A DNA stretch of 64,000 nt. Source: Zarea fungicola (taxonomy: Eukaryota > Ascomycota > Sordariomycetes > Hypocreales > Cordycipitaceae). The position numbers and the translations under genes are program-made. The notes under the pieces are model-generated. The model was not told the DNA's origin and ran no database searches. It saw only the letters and a list, made by a program, of their open reading frames with translations. Each line of letters begins with the position of its first letter. Positions within the stretch are counted from its first letter, which is position 1. This document shows positions 63,237-64,000 of the stretch, piece after piece. Location: contig FWCC01000378.1 in NCBI GenBank assembly GCA_900169235.1, positions 1-64,000 of the forward strand, given 5' to 3'.

Positions 63237-64000
63237 ATGGGTACTTCTGAATCAAAAAGACCTGGGTCTGACAACACGCCAGACGTTAAAGATCAGTATA
63301 CGTCGACGACACCACCAACCAAGTCTCGATCCTTCTACCTTAGTGTGATTTCGATATGCCTCTGCGTCTTCATCTCGACCGTGAACGATATCAACTTTGC
63401 CTCCGCCGTACCAGCTATTGCGGCGTCCTTGAACGCCAGTACCAGCCAAGCCTACTGGTGCAGCACGGCCCTACTCTTCTCACAATGCGTTGCGCAGCCC
63501 ATCTGCGGCATCTTTGCTGAGATTTTCGGCCGAAAACCAGCTATACTTATATCGCTGGCCATATTTGGGCTTGCCAGCGTGCTCGCGGCACCAGCAAATA
63601 ACATTACCTGGTTAATCACAGCGCGAGCAATCGAGGGTCTCGGTGCGGGCTCAATGAATGTGTGCGTCAACATCATTGTCGTGGACTTGGTACCACCACG
63701 CGAACGTGCTAAATGGAGTGGAATTGTCACCCTAAGCGGTGCGTTTGGTCTGCTCGCAGGCGTATTGTCGGGCTCAGGCTCGGCGCAATCATCCTGGAGA
63801 ATGTAGGTTCAGGGCAGCACAACTTGTTAATGTTTAGGGACTGACAGATATATGCGCGCAGAATATTCTATGTAAACATTGCTATAGCTGTCGTGGCATT
63901 TACACTCATAGTCTTCTTCCTGCAGCTCCCCCATGCACAGGGGAGGAACTTGGACAAACTTCGAGCTGCCGACTGGTCAGGTATGGCCATTCTGTCGGGC
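63237..64000 (+). CDS. MFS transporter, DHA-type, 5' part (cut by window end)
   Basis: Starts at ATG 63237 and continues past the window. Exon 1 is 63237-63802 and exon 2 begins at 63862; the 59-bp intron splits the codon giving SSWRIIFYVNI. A hydrophilic Ser/Thr-rich N-terminus of about 33 residues precedes five or more transmembrane segments. Major facilitator landmarks of the drug:H+ antiporter type are readable: FISTVNDINFASAVPAIA (TM1), a cytoplasmic GIFAEIFGRKPAIL loop (the G-x-[LA]-[AS]-[DE]-x-[FLI]-G-R-K/R motif A), ITARAIEGLGAGS (TM4 motif B), and SGAFGLLAGVLSGS (motif C region) in TM5. Expected to export small toxic compounds or metabolites across the plasma membrane; substrate unknown. 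Confidence 0.88.

Noticed and set aside
1..64000. CRISPR arrays, bacterial-type operons, rRNA genes, intact transposons
   Set aside because: No such structures were seen; the window is eukaryotic with intron-containing genes, and no transposase or reverse transcriptase frame was recognised.

Overview
This window is nuclear DNA from a filamentous ascomycete, most likely a sordariomycete and plausibly hypocrealean. The evidence is the gene content: a killer-toxin-like GH18 chitinase, a hydrophobin, NACHT/ankyrin NLR-like receptors, a HET-domain relic, a galactose oxidase and a fungal PAQR protein. The introns are also fungal in type: short (48-127 bp), with GT..AG ends and branch sites of the form CTAAC/CTGAC. 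Coding exons were assembled by hand from splice signals and reading-frame continuity; no transcript or database evidence was available. Species cannot be named.

Left part (0-24 kb). The first 6 kb hold one ten-exon gene on the minus strand for a chitinase-centred fusion of about 1768 aa: signal peptide, two LysM, chitin-binding type 1, GH18, a region with an HExxH motif, a lectin-like domain, a third LysM and two copies of an unknown Cys/Trp-rich domain. It shares its promoter region with a divergent membrane-anchored HSP70-like gene. Next come a decayed HET-domain gene, an RNase H-fold (Gfd2/YDR514C-like) protein, a C2H2 zinc-finger protein, a trans-aconitate methyltransferase, a GNAT acetyltransferase, a small hydrophobin and an intronless, active-site-divergent S-adenosylhomocysteinase paralogue.

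Middle (24-38 kb) is gene-poor. It contains a six-exon alkaline ceramidase with a 13-nt micro-exon, a 5'-truncated cytochrome P450 pseudogene with two in-frame stops, a small secreted Cys-rich protein and a complete galactose oxidase. Long stretches between them have no recognisable gene.

Right part (38-64 kb) mixes recognition and housekeeping genes: a zinc-ribbon polyQ protein, an F-box-like ankyrin protein, a PNP-NACHT-ankyrin receptor (13 ankyrin units, 1356 aa), a CHR-family chromate transporter, the tRNA pseudouridine synthase Deg1/Pus3, the GPI-GlcNAc transferase subunit Gpi15/PIG-H, a second NACHT-ankyrin receptor with one in-frame TGA, a TLC-domain protein, a PAQR/adiponectin-receptor-like protein and the 5' part of an MFS transporter cut by the window edge.

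The genes do not form an evident biosynthetic cluster. The most coherent themes are secreted wall or chitin-directed functions (chitinase fusion, hydrophobin, galactose oxidase, small secreted protein) and NLR/HET-type self/non-self recognition. The best novelty candidates are the chitinase-zincin-LysM fusion with its duplicated terminal domain and the S-adenosylhomocysteinase paralogue that has lost a substrate-binding Asp.
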